Part shown: positions 44,260 through 54,939 of the stretch, one piece after another
Numbering within the stretch: position 1 is the first letter of the stretch
Layout of the letters: each line of letters opens with the position of its first letter
DNA from: Pegoplata infirma
Taxonomy: Eukaryota; Arthropoda; Insecta; Diptera; Anthomyiidae
Length of the DNA: 64,000 nt
Direction: 5' to 3'
Assembly (NCBI GenBank): GCA_963921195.1
Contig: OY992540.1
Span: 13,895,136 to 13,959,135, forward strand
Notes under the pieces: generated by a model
Databases searched by the model: none
Told to the model about the DNA's origin: nothing
Seen by the model: only the letters and a program-made list of their open reading frames with translations
Position numbers and translations under genes: made by a program

Positions 44260-45337
44260 TGAGGTATTCCACACCAAATGTCCCGCTACAGAAAAACATA
44301 TGTCCCGTAAATTTCTGAATAGGTTGTTTGGATAGCCCTATATGGAACTAAGAAAATTTCGTTTTTGGTTTTTCTAATTTTCAAAAACTGGGCTTAGAAG
44401 GCATGGTCAAATATTGGAAAAATGGTCAAATTTGTGGCGAGTTGCCTTGATTAAATATTTATCACATTAAAATGGAATGCACCACAATCTTAAAAATTTA
44501 CATTCTTATATAGTTTTGTATGGGCTATCGAATAAAATTATTTTCTTTAGAAAATTTTCAGAACCCGTTCTGAAATTTTCCATTTGTTAAAAAAGTCAAT
44601 TTATCAAAAATCTGGCCACTTTTTTTTCTTTTTTTTAATTTTTTCTTTTAAAGTTTATATGTTTGTCCATCCACACAAAAAAAATCAGAAATGTATTTTT
44701 CGTTTTTTTCGAGAAAATCGCATTTGAATTTTAAATTTCATAACAATTTTGTAATTTGCTTGTATTTTCTTGTTTTAACGTGTCGAATGAGTAATATTCA
44801 TGCAATTAATATTCGCAACTTTAAAACAAGAAAATACAAGCAAATTACAAAATTGTTATGAAATTTAAAATTCAAATGCGATTTTCTCGAAAAAAACGAA
44901 AAATACATTTCCGATTTTTTTTGTGTGGATGGACAAACATCTAAACTTTAAAAAAAAATTTAAAAAAAAGAAAAAAAAGTGGCCGGATTTTTGATAAATT
45001 GACTTTTTTAAAAAATGGAAAATTTCAGAACGGGTTCTGAAAATTTTTCAAGGAAAAAAAATTATTCGATAGCCCATACGAAACTATATAAGAATGTTAA
45101 TTTTTAAGATTGTGGTGCATTCCGTTTTAATGTGATAAATATTTAATCAAGGCAACTCGCCACAAATTTGACCATTTTTCCAATATTTGACCACGCCTCC
45201 TAAGCCCAGTTTTTGAAAAATTGAAAAACCGAAAACGCAATTTTCTAAGTTCCATATAGGACTATCCATACAAGCTATTCAGAAGTTTATGGTACACGTG
45301 TTTTTTTTTCGCTGGACATTTGGTGTGGAATGCCTCA
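44260..45337. mobile_element. Foldback element O with TGAGGCATTCCA ends
   Basis: Arms of about 520 bp (44260-44778 and 44823-45337) surround a 43-bp spacer. Ends are TGAGGTATTCCACACCAAAT and the inverse of TGAGGCATTCCACACCAAAT, both flanked by CATA/TATG around a shared TA. The uninterrupted site in mini-me D (near 25965, TTGACAAATGTGAACA) matches the joined flanks, so a TA duplication is the simplest reading; CATATG cannot be excluded. No protein is encoded. Arms differ at only a few positions. Confidence 0.82.
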
Positions 45338-45345
45338 TATGTCCA

Positions 45346-45500
45346 CCAGCAGCTGAATTAAAGAATTTTGTGTTTTTAGGTTATTTGGAATGTACCAAAA
45401 TGTTCGAGGTGTCCTTCCATATTCGTTCATAACTTTTCAATCGCTAAACCGATAACGCTCAATTGCGATACCAAACTTGATCCCATGATCAAGTGCTTCT
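45346..45500 (-). mobile_element. Mini-me-like family D fragment
   Basis: On the minus strand GTTTGGTATCGCAATTGAGC, AGTTATGAACGAATATGGAAG and GACACCTCGAACATTTTGGT match the D copy at 25697-26195. A last piece of D (CGAACAGAATTGGACAG on the minus strand) lies on the far side of O at about 44236-44255. Confidence 0.65.
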
Positions 45501-45550
45501 TTTTTTGGTGGGAATCGAACCCACGACCCTATGGTTAGTATGCTACCAAC

Positions 45551-46880
45551 TAGGGATGCCAAACGGGAAATCCCGGGATTTCGGGATTTTTTTGCAAAAT
45601 TTGTAAATAAAATTGACTTTTTCTTCAGTACTTTTTTCACGATTTAGACAAAATTGATATCGTTTGAAAGGTCTTTGAAATACCTTTCAAATTAGGCATG
45701 TTGGGCTTGAATTCTCTTACTCTTTGGAAGGCAAATCGCATTTTTAGAGTGGATTACTTAATATATAGTTTTTATGTAAATTTTGTTAAATTTTGCCGAG
45801 AGTTATTCTATAACGGAGCATTTAGTATTTCATCTGTAAAGTTTCTATTCAACAGTCTCAGTTCTTAATGTGCAAAATCGGAACAGTTTTTTCTCCCTTG
45901 AACAACTAAAACAACCTCTGAAAACCCTAACTTTTTTACCAGTTTGTATTTTTGTTAAGCAATAGGGACATTTTCATGAAATTGCATTCTCCGTCCCGCC
46001 CCTTTTGTGGGTGTGGTTATAAAAAATAATATAAACAATGATAAAACTCAGTTACTTAAGCGTAATAAATGCATTTTTAAACATTTATCGGGAGAGGGGA
46101 TGCAACTTTTAAAATTCGAATCGCCAGTAGGGCAATGTATACAAATTTTGTATAAATCTAACAAATACCGAAGATCTTATCAAAAATCGATATATCATGC
46201 GAATATCTCACGAAATATATATTTCTCCGATCCAACTTTTGTTAGAAACAGCAAAACAAATTGAACAGGGGCGTTTTTGCGGCGGTGTCGGCGAAGGAAA
46301 TGCTTACACATTTATTAATATAATTTTGTACTTTTATTTAAATAAATATTTTAAATCCGCGCCTTCAAAATATCATTTTTTAATACCCTGTAGCTTAAAA
46401 CTTTGTCTGCCATCAAAAAAATGTTTAAAACATTTTTACTTTTTCAGAGGTTGATTTAAATCCAAAAGGGGAACATTTTTTCCCATTGGCCGATATTGCA
46501 TTTAATAAACTTATGACCATTAGAAATATTCATGTCAAACTGCAGGGGTCTAACTCTTTTGGTTTGGACTGCATCGTGTCTTCCTACAACCATACTTTGG
46601 TTGTAGGATATAATAAAACTTTGAGCAGTGCCAGTTAAGTTGTTCCTTCATTTTCGAGTTTTCTGTGCTAAAAATGTTAAATCGATAATTATTCAATGCT
46701 TATGAATTTATTGAACATTTAATTATATTTTTTTTGATATTTTAATAAATCCCGAAATCCCGAAAAATCCCGGGATCCCGAAAAATCCCGAAATCCCGAA
46801 AAATCCCGAGATCCCGGGATTACGATTTCGAAATCCCGAATCCCGGGATTTGTAAATGTCAATCCCGTTTGGCATCCCTA
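45551..46880. mobile_element. hAT-type non-autonomous element K
   Basis: The ends TAGGGATGCCAAACGGGA and the inverse TCCCGTTTGGCATCCCTA are perfect. The flanks are CTACCAAC on both sides (45543-45550 and 46881-46888), a perfect 8-bp TSD. Subterminal AAATCCCGAAATCCCGGG repeats resemble element J and U. A decayed mini-me B copy occupies the middle. No transposase is visible. Confidence 0.93.
45955..46620 (+). mobile_element. Decayed mini-me family B copy inside K
   Basis: CCGCCCCTTTTGTGGG, TTTTTCAGAGGTTGATTTAA, AAAAGGGGAACATTTTTTCC, GGTCTAACTCTTTTGGTTTG, GACTGCATCGTGTCTTCC and TACTTTGGTTGTAGGATATAA keep the B order. The tetranucleotide tract and TA core are gone. Frames at 46007-46264 and 46197-46454 are readings of this copy. 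Confidence 0.55.
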
Positions 46881-46910
46881 CTACCAACTAACCTACAGGG
46901 TCTACAGTGG

Positions 46911-47330
46911 AATTTTTTATACCCTCCAATGTGTTACCAAATAAAAAAAGAATTGGATAGATCATTGTGTCATCATTGTGGCATTTTTGACCGTTATCGC
47001 CATTTTAAAAGACAGACGTCGCTAGTTCTTAAAAAAAATTTTTTTTAGTGTAGGCTAACATCATGAAAGTATACATTTTTCCAATTTAATTATTTAGAAT
47101 TATAATATTATAGTAAGAACACCCAAACAGTATTTTTAAATACATACAGCTGCGGTCAAAAAACTAGCACGTTTTATTTTCTTGAGTTTTATGATAAAAA
47201 CCATGGAAACAGAAAAATGAAAGCGAAATTTGATTATTTAATTTAATTATTCAGTGTAATTTTCTAAACATTTTTGGTTTCTATTCGAATTAATTTCGAT
47301 ATCATTTTAAAGTTCGAAATTTAAAATAAT
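46911..47330. other. Mini-me 3' stub and unassigned AT-rich DNA
   Basis: TTTTTTATACCCTCCAATG at 46915 is the inverse 3' end of a B/D-type mini-me, followed by AAAGACAGACGTCGCTAG, which may be a decayed tract. Beyond about 47040 I recognise nothing. Confidence 0.35.
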
Positions 47331-47334
47331 ATAT

Positions 47335-48255
47335 TTTGAGTAGGTTTATTGTAGCTCGAGGTATTTTTTCTTTACTAATTACACCATGATATTCTTATAG
47401 AATAATTTTCAAGAAAATTATTTTTCTGTTTTAAATTGACGAGATCGAAACACGTCGTACAAGAAATTACCAACATACATAAATTTAAAAAAGAAAAAAA
47501 AAATCTTTAAGTTAATTCTATACACTCAAAATAATAATAATTCTGTTAACAGAGTACACCATACTTTTCCAGCTAGCAACACATCTTGGTAATTTTACTA
47601 TAAAACTCTGTAAAATGGTTTTGACAAAAAAAACTGTTAATTTACAGAGTATCTATTAAAATATTAGTTAAATAAAATAAAACACCAAATCAAAGAAAAA
47701 CTGTAAATTTACATATATATTTGAAAATGCATTTGATGCAACCAAAATTTTACAGAAAAAAACTCTGTAAATTTACAAAGTTTAGTAAAATACATGTTAT
47801 TTCGTAAAATTTTTGTAAGTTTTTTAAAAATATTTTTTATGGTACTTTTTTAACATTTTCTCATACAAATACAGAGAAAATGTTGGTGTTTTTACAGAAA
47901 ACTCTGTTTTTAACTATGAAATAAAGATTACATAGAAATAAGTAAAAATTCAGATAAAACTTAGTTTTTTGGTTAAAAAAAAAGAGTATTTCGCTTAAAT
48001 CTCTATTTTAGCAGAAAACTCTGTTAATTATCTGTTAATTATTAAGATTACAAAGTTAAAAGTAATATAACAGATGAAACTTTGTTTTCTTGTCACATCA
48101 AAATACAAAGTATTATCTTTAAATCTGTATTTTGACCGAAAACTCTGTTAAATATCTGTTGAATTGAGATTACAGTAATTGTACAGGGTATTTTACAGAG
48201 TTATTGTCATGGTGTAGTTAGCAAAGAAAATTGACCTTGTGCTTGAATAAACCTA
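47335..48255. repeat. Family E pieces on both sides of a CACTCAAAATAAT element
   Basis: On the left, TTTTGAGTAGGTTTATTGTA-GCTCGAGG through TTCTTATAGAATAATTTTC is E on the minus strand; on the right, GTCATGGTGTAGTTAGCAAA through CTTGAATAAACC is E on the plus strand. Between them (47523 to about 48190) lies an element starting CACTCAAAATAATAATAATT after TA, full of AACTCTGTAAATTTACAGAG-like palindromes. Its right end has decayed. Confidence 0.5.
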
Positions 48256-48440
48256 CACAATTTTTTATTTTTTTTATTTTCAAAAATCCAAGACTTTGAT
48301 CGCCGGGCACCACGGGTTAATTTAATCCGATTGACCTCAAATTTGTGACACATAATTTTTAAGTCTTGAAGAAAAAAAATGGCCGGAGGAAAATCAGAAG
48401 TTGGAGAAAAAAATTCCACTCTACTGTACATAAAAATATT
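48240..48440. repeat. Family P end fragment
   Basis: TTCAAAAATCCAAGACTTTG, GGCACCACGGGTTAATTTAA and the outer end TTCCACTCTACTG match P. The 74-codon minus frame at 48207-48431 recurs in sense in other P copies only as broken frames. Confidence 0.6.
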
Positions 48441-49310
48441 GCGTGTTAGAAATTGTTTGATTATATTTTTGTTTATATGTATTTCGTTCTAACTTTCGTC
48501 TCAAATAATATTAAAATCACTCATTTGTTTATAATTTATTTTTAAACGTTTTGTTTAAAATGAGTCTTCATCATTAATGTCAGGTCATAATACAGCTTAA
48601 TGTCGGTTTGGTTTTTTTAGAGGGCATTTGTGACACTCAGTCTCTATTTTTAAAAATTTTCTTCCACACTTTTTAACTACGTTTTTTAAGAATTTTTTTT
48701 GATGTTTTTCCATTACACTCAAAGAAAGTATGATTAAAATTATATTTAAATTAAACTGATTTACTCCCAACATAATATTGAGATTAAACAGAACAAAAAC
48801 GGCACTGCACTTTTAATACATAAAGTTGTTTTCATATTCATGACGGATTTTTGAAAAAAAAAATGTTTGCTTAAATATTTTTACAGTGTACTTAATTTCA
48901 AACACTACATAATTTTCTAAGGTTTCTTGTTTTCTTACCAAAACAACCCAACGTTGTTTTTCTTCTAGAACCTCGTGTTTCTTACCCTTTTCTTTAACAA
49001 CCATAAGTCGGCTTATTATAAATAAAAAATTGGCTAAACAAAAAAAAATTCCATCTACAATGTTGTTATAATTTCATTCAAATACTTACTACAACAATAA
49101 TGGTGGTTCACGTACTTGTAGCAACAACCAACATGTATGTTGGCAATGTTTTGGAAAAAAAAGTAATTTAAAATAACTATTCAGTATGTTAGAATTACAA
49201 AAAAAAGAAAAAGTAATTTATGTGGGTGTCACGATTGTTGGCAGAAGAGTTCTTACAACAATTGAGGCTAAGGAAATAAATTTGTTAATCAAAAACGAAT
49301 TTAAGATACC
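48441..49310. other. AT-rich stretch with an isolated CACTCAAAGAAAG end
   Basis: At 48716 the word ACACTCAAAGAAAGTATG resembles the left end of element X, but no matching right end is found. The frame at 48813-49004 (minus) is lysine/glutamate-rich with no known domain. Nothing else is recognised. Confidence 0.35.
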
Positions 49311-49315
49311 CTACA

Positions 49316-49748
49316 CAAAAAAAACCCTTGTCAAATTACCAGAAAAAGTCTCGTAATCCCATTTTACTAATGTTTGATAGTATTTCTTAATTTTTAACAA
49401 AAAATTTTCGATCGAAATCAAAATTTTTTTTTCGGTAATATTACAGTTTTTCTTGTAATGTTACAAATTTCCAAGATTTTTTACACCAAAAAAGTTGTAA
49501 ATTTACAATTTTATTGGTAAAAATCTTGTAAAATTACAAAAAAGCTCGTAATTTTTACTAGAAATTCTCGTAGAATAGGAGGTAGCAAAAAATCTAGTTT
49601 TATCGCGTCAAAAAAATTGTAAATTTACAATTTTTTGGTAAAAAGCTTGTAAAATTAAAAATTATTGGTAACAAGGAATTCTTGTCAAAGAGGAGGTAGC
49701 ACACAAAAAAGTTACAAACTTTTCTTGTAATTTTACAAGGTTTTTTAA
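49316..49748. mobile_element. H-type MITE with TTGTAAATTTACAA palindromes
   Basis: The left end TACACAAAAAAAACCCTTGT and the right end, inverse of TTAAAAAACCTTGTAAAATT, are imperfect inverted repeats. The body alternates ATTGTAAATTTACAATTTT with CTCGTAATTTTTACTAG and AGGAGGTAGC. Relatives: 52816-53212, 56010-56514, 62933 onward. TA flanks are likely but not confirmed by an empty site here. Confidence 0.6.
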
Positions 49749-49777
49749 GTATTACTTATTAAGCAATCTTTTAATAT

Positions 49778-49925
49778 TAAAGCTTAAAGCTTTTAGTAAA
49801 CAAAAGCTGGCGTTGAGCAATTATAGCTTAACCAATGTGTAGGCTTAAATTTGTCCAGCATTTAACAAGACTTTCTCTGTAAAGCCACGTTCGGTAAAAG
49901 CTTTAAGCTTTAAGCTTTGACTAAT
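49778..49925. mobile_element. Possible MITE built on AAGCTTAAAGCTTTTA
   Basis: TTAAAGCTTAAAGCTTTTAG on the left is answered by inverse TAAAAGCTTTAAGCTTTAAG at about 49896. The pair is only about 30 bp and the motif is self-complementary, so the extent is uncertain. Confidence 0.35.
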
Positions 49926-50326
49926 ACTTTAATCTTAAAGCTTCCGTTTGATCATCCAAAGAATGTCTGAGATTTAGCTTTTTTTTACATTATTTAACCG
50001 GACTGAAATCTGTTGTATGAATTTACAATTTTTTAAATTCGCAGTACTGTACTTTTATGTGATGTAGGGTACATTAGACTGCCATTTTTTGTATGGCAAA
50101 AAAGTTTTTTTTTCGATTTTGAACGTTTAGGAAAATTTGTAATCTTTTAGGCCTAAAACTTATGTGGCATAAATTAGGGACCAATTGGATTAAATAAAAC
50201 CGTGGAGACCGGCGATCAAAACTTTGGGGGTTTTTAAAAAATAAAAAAATTATTAAATTTAAAAAAATATCTCTTGCGACACATAATTTTTATTAATTTG
50301 GCTGCGCTGAACATGAATATTAAAAA

Positions 50327-51071
50327 ACAAGTAGAAAAGTTAAATTCGACTTGGCCGAATGTATAAATACCCTCTACAATGCCCTTTTTAAGTGATAGAC
50401 ATTTTCTAACGTGAAAAAAATAAAATTTTTAATCAGAATCATTTTATTTTGTGTAAAAAAACTTTTTTAAGAAAAAAAAAAAAAAATAATTTACAAAATT
50501 TTTTTTTGAGTGTAAAATTTTTTTTTGAGTGTAAAATTTTTTTTGAGTGTATTTTTTTTTTTTTGTTTTTGTGTAAAAATATTTTTGAGTGACATAAATG
50601 CGTTGTAAAATATTTTTGTGACTTACCAATGTTTTTAAAACATTTTTAATGGGGTTTCAACACGTGAATTTAAGGTGAAGCGAATCTGAAATTTAGGGTT
50701 TTGCTAATAACTTTTGAACCACTAGACCGATTTGACTGAAATTCAATATGAACCAGCCCAGGGGAACGAAAAATATATATGCCAAGCTTCAGCATCCTCA
50801 GAATTGCCTTTAGAAAGTTATCATGTTTTTTATCTCGTAAATACGCGAAAAAACCCTTGTCGAAATTCACTCTTTTGCTCATAATTTTTGAACCACTGGA
50901 CCGATTTGGCTGGATTGCACTACCAACCTGATCAGGTAAATACCCAACATATATGCCAAACTTCAGGAGCCTCGGTAAAGTCTTTCAAAAGTTAGCGTGT
51001 TTTAAACAGACAGACGGACGGACGGACATCGCTAGATCGTCTTAGAATCGAACGAGGATCATGAATATATA
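50327..51071 (+). mobile_element. Mini-me family C copy, 3' end cut by M2
   Basis: The 5' end ACAAGTAGAAAAGTTAAATT carries the hairpin ATTCGACTTGGCCGAAT and AATACCCTCTACAATGCCC. The middle repeats AAAACCC and CCACTGGACCGATTTGGC-type words; a short tetranucleotide tract (51007-51029) and GGATCATGAATATATA follow. M2 starts in the TA core, so the 3' hairpin is lost. The frames at 50444-50629 and 50670-50882 are repeat-derived. Confidence 0.8.
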
Positions 51072-52816
51072 TGGGGCATTCCATGTCAAATCGGATACTT
51101 TGAAAAAAGTTTTCTTTAGATTTTCCCAATTTGTTAACAGTTTTTAGTACCCTTCGAAAACTCCTTCGTGGTAAATTTTCAGATTTTTTTGATGATCCGT
51201 TCAAAAGATATCGAATTTTTAAAAATTGGTAGTTTGTTCCTTTACTCAAACTTCTTTTACTCATAACTTCTTCAATAATGGTCCAAATTTCAATTTTTTT
51301 TTTTAAAAATTTTTGTTTTTTTACGTACATTTTATAAAAAAATCCCAAAAAATTCTTAAAAGCGCTCTAGTAAGCGATTTTTAAGTTTTAAATCTCATTT
51401 TTGAAAATGTTTGTACACTCAAAATAATCACTCTGTTAAATTACAGAGATACTCTGCTGAGCCAGCAGAAAATACCATAGATTTCCAACCAGCAAGATTT
51501 TTTGTTATTTTACGAAGAAAACTCTGTAAAATGATTTCGATAATTAAAACTGTAAATTTACAGAATTATCTGTAAAATATTGATAAAACAAAAAAGAATT
51601 TTACCAAAAAAACTCTGTAAATTTACAAAGTTTTAGTTAAATGCATTTTATGAGTTCAAAATTTTACAAAAAAAACTTTGTAAATTTACAAAGTTTTAGT
51701 TAAATCCATTTTATGAGTAAAACTTCTCTGCATCAAAAACATTAATTAAAATTAAAAAGAAAAAATATTTAAAATTAAAATTTTAATGCTTCCAAATTGT
51801 AAATTTACTTTTTAATTTTTGTGAATATTATGAGTTTGTGAGTTTATAACGAGTAACTCCAATTTTACACGTCATCTTCGTAAAATTTACCAGTTTTTAT
51901 TGTAATTTAAGACACTTTTTAAAGAGCGTTTTATCGGTCATATTTGGAAGTTTTTTGAAGTGATTTTTATTTAAAAACTGTATTACAGAGCAATAAGTAA
52001 AATTACAAATGAAATTTAGTATTTTGGTTACGAGAATAAAACAAAGTATTTTTCTAAAATCCGTATTTTAACAAAAAAAAATCTGCTTATTATCTATAAA
52101 ATAGAGATTACAAAGTAAAAAGTAAAATTACAGATAAAATGTTGTTTTTCGGTCACAAGAAAACAAAGTATTTTCTTAAAATCTGTATTTCGAGAGATAA
52201 CTTTGTAAAATATCTGTCGAATTGAGATTACAGTCATTTTACAGAGTATTTAACAGAGTAATTATTTTGAGTGTACTCTTAGATTTTTTTGAAATTTTTT
52301 TGTGTAAAACATCTATCGATTCTACAAATTTTTTGCTCAGGCGGATCGTGGGATAACGATAATTACTATTTTTTAAAATTTTTAAAAAATTTTTTATTGT
52401 AATTTTCCAATCTTAAAATCATTTCTACTGCTCGAATGGTGCGTCATTGAGGGGTCCTTTATAAAACCGACCCCCATTAATTTCTTTGGAACAAACTAAT
52501 ACCCTATCTCCAATTTCTAAGGGGGCTCCTACACAAAACGACATTTTTTAAAATTTGCTCCAACCGCTCTAACTGCCCTAATAGTGCCCTTAGAGCAACA
52601 AAATGTATGACCGACCCACAATATTTTTTTAGTCCAAACATTTTCTCTGAACACACCTAATCTCTATCTTTAACTGTTAAGGCGGTCCCCATACAATTTT
52701 TTTTATTTTTTGCAAATTTGTTTTATTTAATCAGCTTCTACCGGTCCAATGGTGCGTCCGAGAGGGGTCATTAGTGAGACCGACCCCCATTTATTTTTAC
52801 TCCCTAACATTTTTTT
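51072..52816. mobile_element. Foldback element M2, one arm
   Basis: Starting TGGGGCATTCCATGTCAAAT after TA, it matches the right arm of M1 in inverse order: CCTTCGTGGTAAATTTTCAG, AGCGCTCTAGTAAGCGATTT, GCTCAGGCGGATCGTGGG, GGTGCGTCATTGAGGGGTCC, and ends within ACCGACCCCCATTTATTTTT. It is interrupted by the CACTC element 51416-52273. The loop and second arm are missing where an H-type sequence begins. The 118-codon frame at 50992-51348 spans the C/M2 junction and also has a near match at 25388-25771, so it is repeat-derived. Confidence 0.75.
51416..52273. mobile_element. CACTCAAAATAAT-ended element with TA TSD
   Basis: The ends CACTCAAAATAATCACTCTG and the inverse of CACTCAAAATAATTACTCTG are nearly perfect. 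The flanks are TA (51414-51415 and 52274-52275). M1 has the empty site ATGTTTGTACTCTTCG (20526-20541) with one TA. The body is built of AACTCTGTAAATTTACAAAG and similar palindromes. No protein. Confidence 0.88.
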
Positions 52817-53212
52817 GTAATGTTACAATTTTTAATGTAATTTTACACATTTCTAAGATAATTTTACAAAAAAAAATCTATTAAATTCACGAAAATTCCT
52901 TGTAAGTATTATTGTAAATTTACAATTTTATTGGTAAAATGCTTGTAAAATTACAAAATAGCTCCTAATTTTTAGTAGGAATTCTCGTAAAATAGTAGGT
53001 AGCAAAAAATCTAGTAAAATCACGAAACCTCCTTTTTTACCAATAAAATTGTAAATTTACAACTTTTTTGGCACAATAAAACTTACAAGGAAATCTTGTG
53101 AATTTGCAATTTTTTTTTGCAAAAAAACAATGGAAATTTGTAAAACTACAGAAAAAATTGTAAAATTACAAAAAAAAGTGTAAATTTCGATCGAAAATGT
53201 TTTGTTAAAAAA
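52816..53212. mobile_element. H-type MITE fragment
   Basis: TGTAATGTTACAATTTTTAA, ATTGTAAATTTACAATTTTA and TTTCGATCGAAAATG match the H copy at 49316 in part. It replaces the second arm of M2; P sequence resumes at 53213 with AACCGCCATTTTTTG. Confidence 0.55.
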
Positions 53213-54265
53213 CAAGGAAAACCGCCATTTTTTGAATATTTTAACTAGCGATATCTAAAAATCGGTCGAGTGGTTTTTTTCCTACTTTCAAGAAATAAAA
53301 AAAATTAAATTTATTTTTCTTGACTATTTCAAAGAGCTTGAGACAGTCTTTCATTTAAACTTAATATGAGTTAAATCCGATGATCTTAACTCGTGGCGCC
53401 CTTCGATCAAACTTTCGCAATTTTGAAAAATTCGCACCAAAATTTTGGATTTTTAAAAAATTTAAATATAAAAAAAATGTCTTGCGATACATTATTTTTA
53501 ATAATTTGAACCAAATCCCATCATTTTAACCCGTGGCGCCCTTCAATCAAAGTTTTGCAGTTTTGAAAAATTTCCACCAAAAGATTTGGATTTTTAAAAA
53601 TTGAAAAATAAAAAAAATTGTCTTGCGATATCGCGAAAATCGGTTGAGCGATTTTTAAAATTTTTTAAATTTGACAACAAATTTCCAAAAAATGGCGAGT
53701 TTTTGCTACGTTCAGGAAATTTTTTGAAAAACTATATCATAGACCTTGTGACAAACTTTCTTATAAACATAATTTGACCCAAGTCAAAATATTTAAACCT
53801 ATGGCGCTCTTCGACCAAATTTTAGAATTTTTGGTGAACATTTTCTAAAAAAACAAAACTTTGATCGAAGGGCGCCAAGGGTTAAAGTGATCGGATATAG
53901 CTCAAATTAATTTTTACTGAAAGTTTGTCTCAAGCTGTATAAAAGGGTCAAGGAAACGCAATTTTGAGATTTTTGTCAAAAAAATTCTTGAACATTTGAA
54001 AAAATTTTTTTTTGTAAATTTCCAATAGCGATATCTCGAAAAAAGTTGGACGATTTGTAATATTTTTTAATATTCGTTCATAAAAATTTTTGTTTTAATT
54101 TTCAAAAATCCAAAACTTTGATCGCCGGGCGCCACGCGTTAATTTAATCCGATTGTTCTCAAATTTGTACCACATTACTTTTGAAGAGTTTATATCTCTA
54201 GAATAAAAAATTTGCCGGGACACTTGGGAAAATCTAAAGTTAAACAAAAAATGCCACTCTAAAGG

Positions 54266-54930
54266 TACATACTAACAATAAGAATAATTTTAATAAAAAG
54301 AATGCGTACTTCTTTATCTATCTTTACATAATAGTTGCCCGTTCTCTGTAGGTAAATTATAAAAATGATGTAATAAAAAAAAATAGAATAAAAATATCAT
54401 TAATAAAACATGAATCATAATCTAATAAATTTTAATTATAGGCACCGTTAACAATTTTTTTTTTCAAGATTATTACAAATCACTTTTGAAGATTTTTGTT
54501 TGTCAGATTAAAACATTCTGAAGAAGAACTATTACGCACTAAAATTCGTTTATTTTTTATAACGAAGAAAAAAATTTGGTATTTGAGGTAAATATTATTT
54601 AGATTTGTTAAAATAAAACAAAGACTGATTTAGATAATTCAAAAAAATATCAGGAAAAAAAACAACATGTTCTTTTATGCTTATAGTGTGCTTTAAAAAT
54701 ACTATAAAACATCAAATACGTAAAACACAACAGATGGCGCTGGTATATATTTTTTTAAATGTTGCAAATATGCTTCAGAAACTATTCTAAAAACAGAAAG
54801 AGTCGTAAATGTGAAGAGCCTAGTTCCAATTAAGATTTTTTAAGTCTATTTAATGCTAGTACATAAAAAACACACCTTATATGTCCTAATAAAAATTTCA
54901 TTCAAAGCTGCCGTATTAAAAAAGTAACCA
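54266..54930. other. AT-rich stretch with one CTCF-like motif
   Basis: CAACAGATGGCGCTGGTAT (54729-54747) repeats the AAAACACARCAGATGGCGCT context of 16501. The rest is AT-rich and not matched to other repeats. No gene. Confidence 0.4.
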
Positions 54931-54939
54931 GTTTTCGGA

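Larger units (their letters stand above)
45501..46905 (-). pseudogene. tRNA-like sequence split by hAT element K
   Basis: On the minus strand, joining 46905-46881 to 45550-45501 gives TAGGTTAGTTGG (A box, one mismatch), a shortened anticodon region, and GTGGG-TTCGATT-CCCAC, a perfect T arm with B box GGTTCGATTCC. The anticodon arm looks about 7 nt too short and the acceptor stem does not pair, so this is not a working tRNA. A tRNA-derived SINE head or decayed tRNA gene is likely. The T-arm side GGGTCGTGGGTTCGA resembles lysine tRNAs, which is only suggestive. Element K lies exactly in the D loop. Confidence 0.45.
50072..54265. repeat. Family P repeat, copy 5, containing a four-level nest
   Basis: The left end CATTAGACTGCCATTTTTTG (after TA) and right end, inverse of CCTTTAGAGTGGCATTTTTT (before TA), are the outer P termini. 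P sequence is found at 50072-50326 and 53213-54265. In between lie mini-me C (50327-51071), foldback M2 (51072-52816), a CACTC element inside M2, and an H-type piece (52816-53212). This is the clearest end-to-end P copy. Confidence 0.65.

Noticed and set aside
45501..45550. A functional tRNA gene on the minus strand
   Set aside because: The T arm is good, but the D and anticodon arms are interrupted or too short, and the acceptor stem does not pair.
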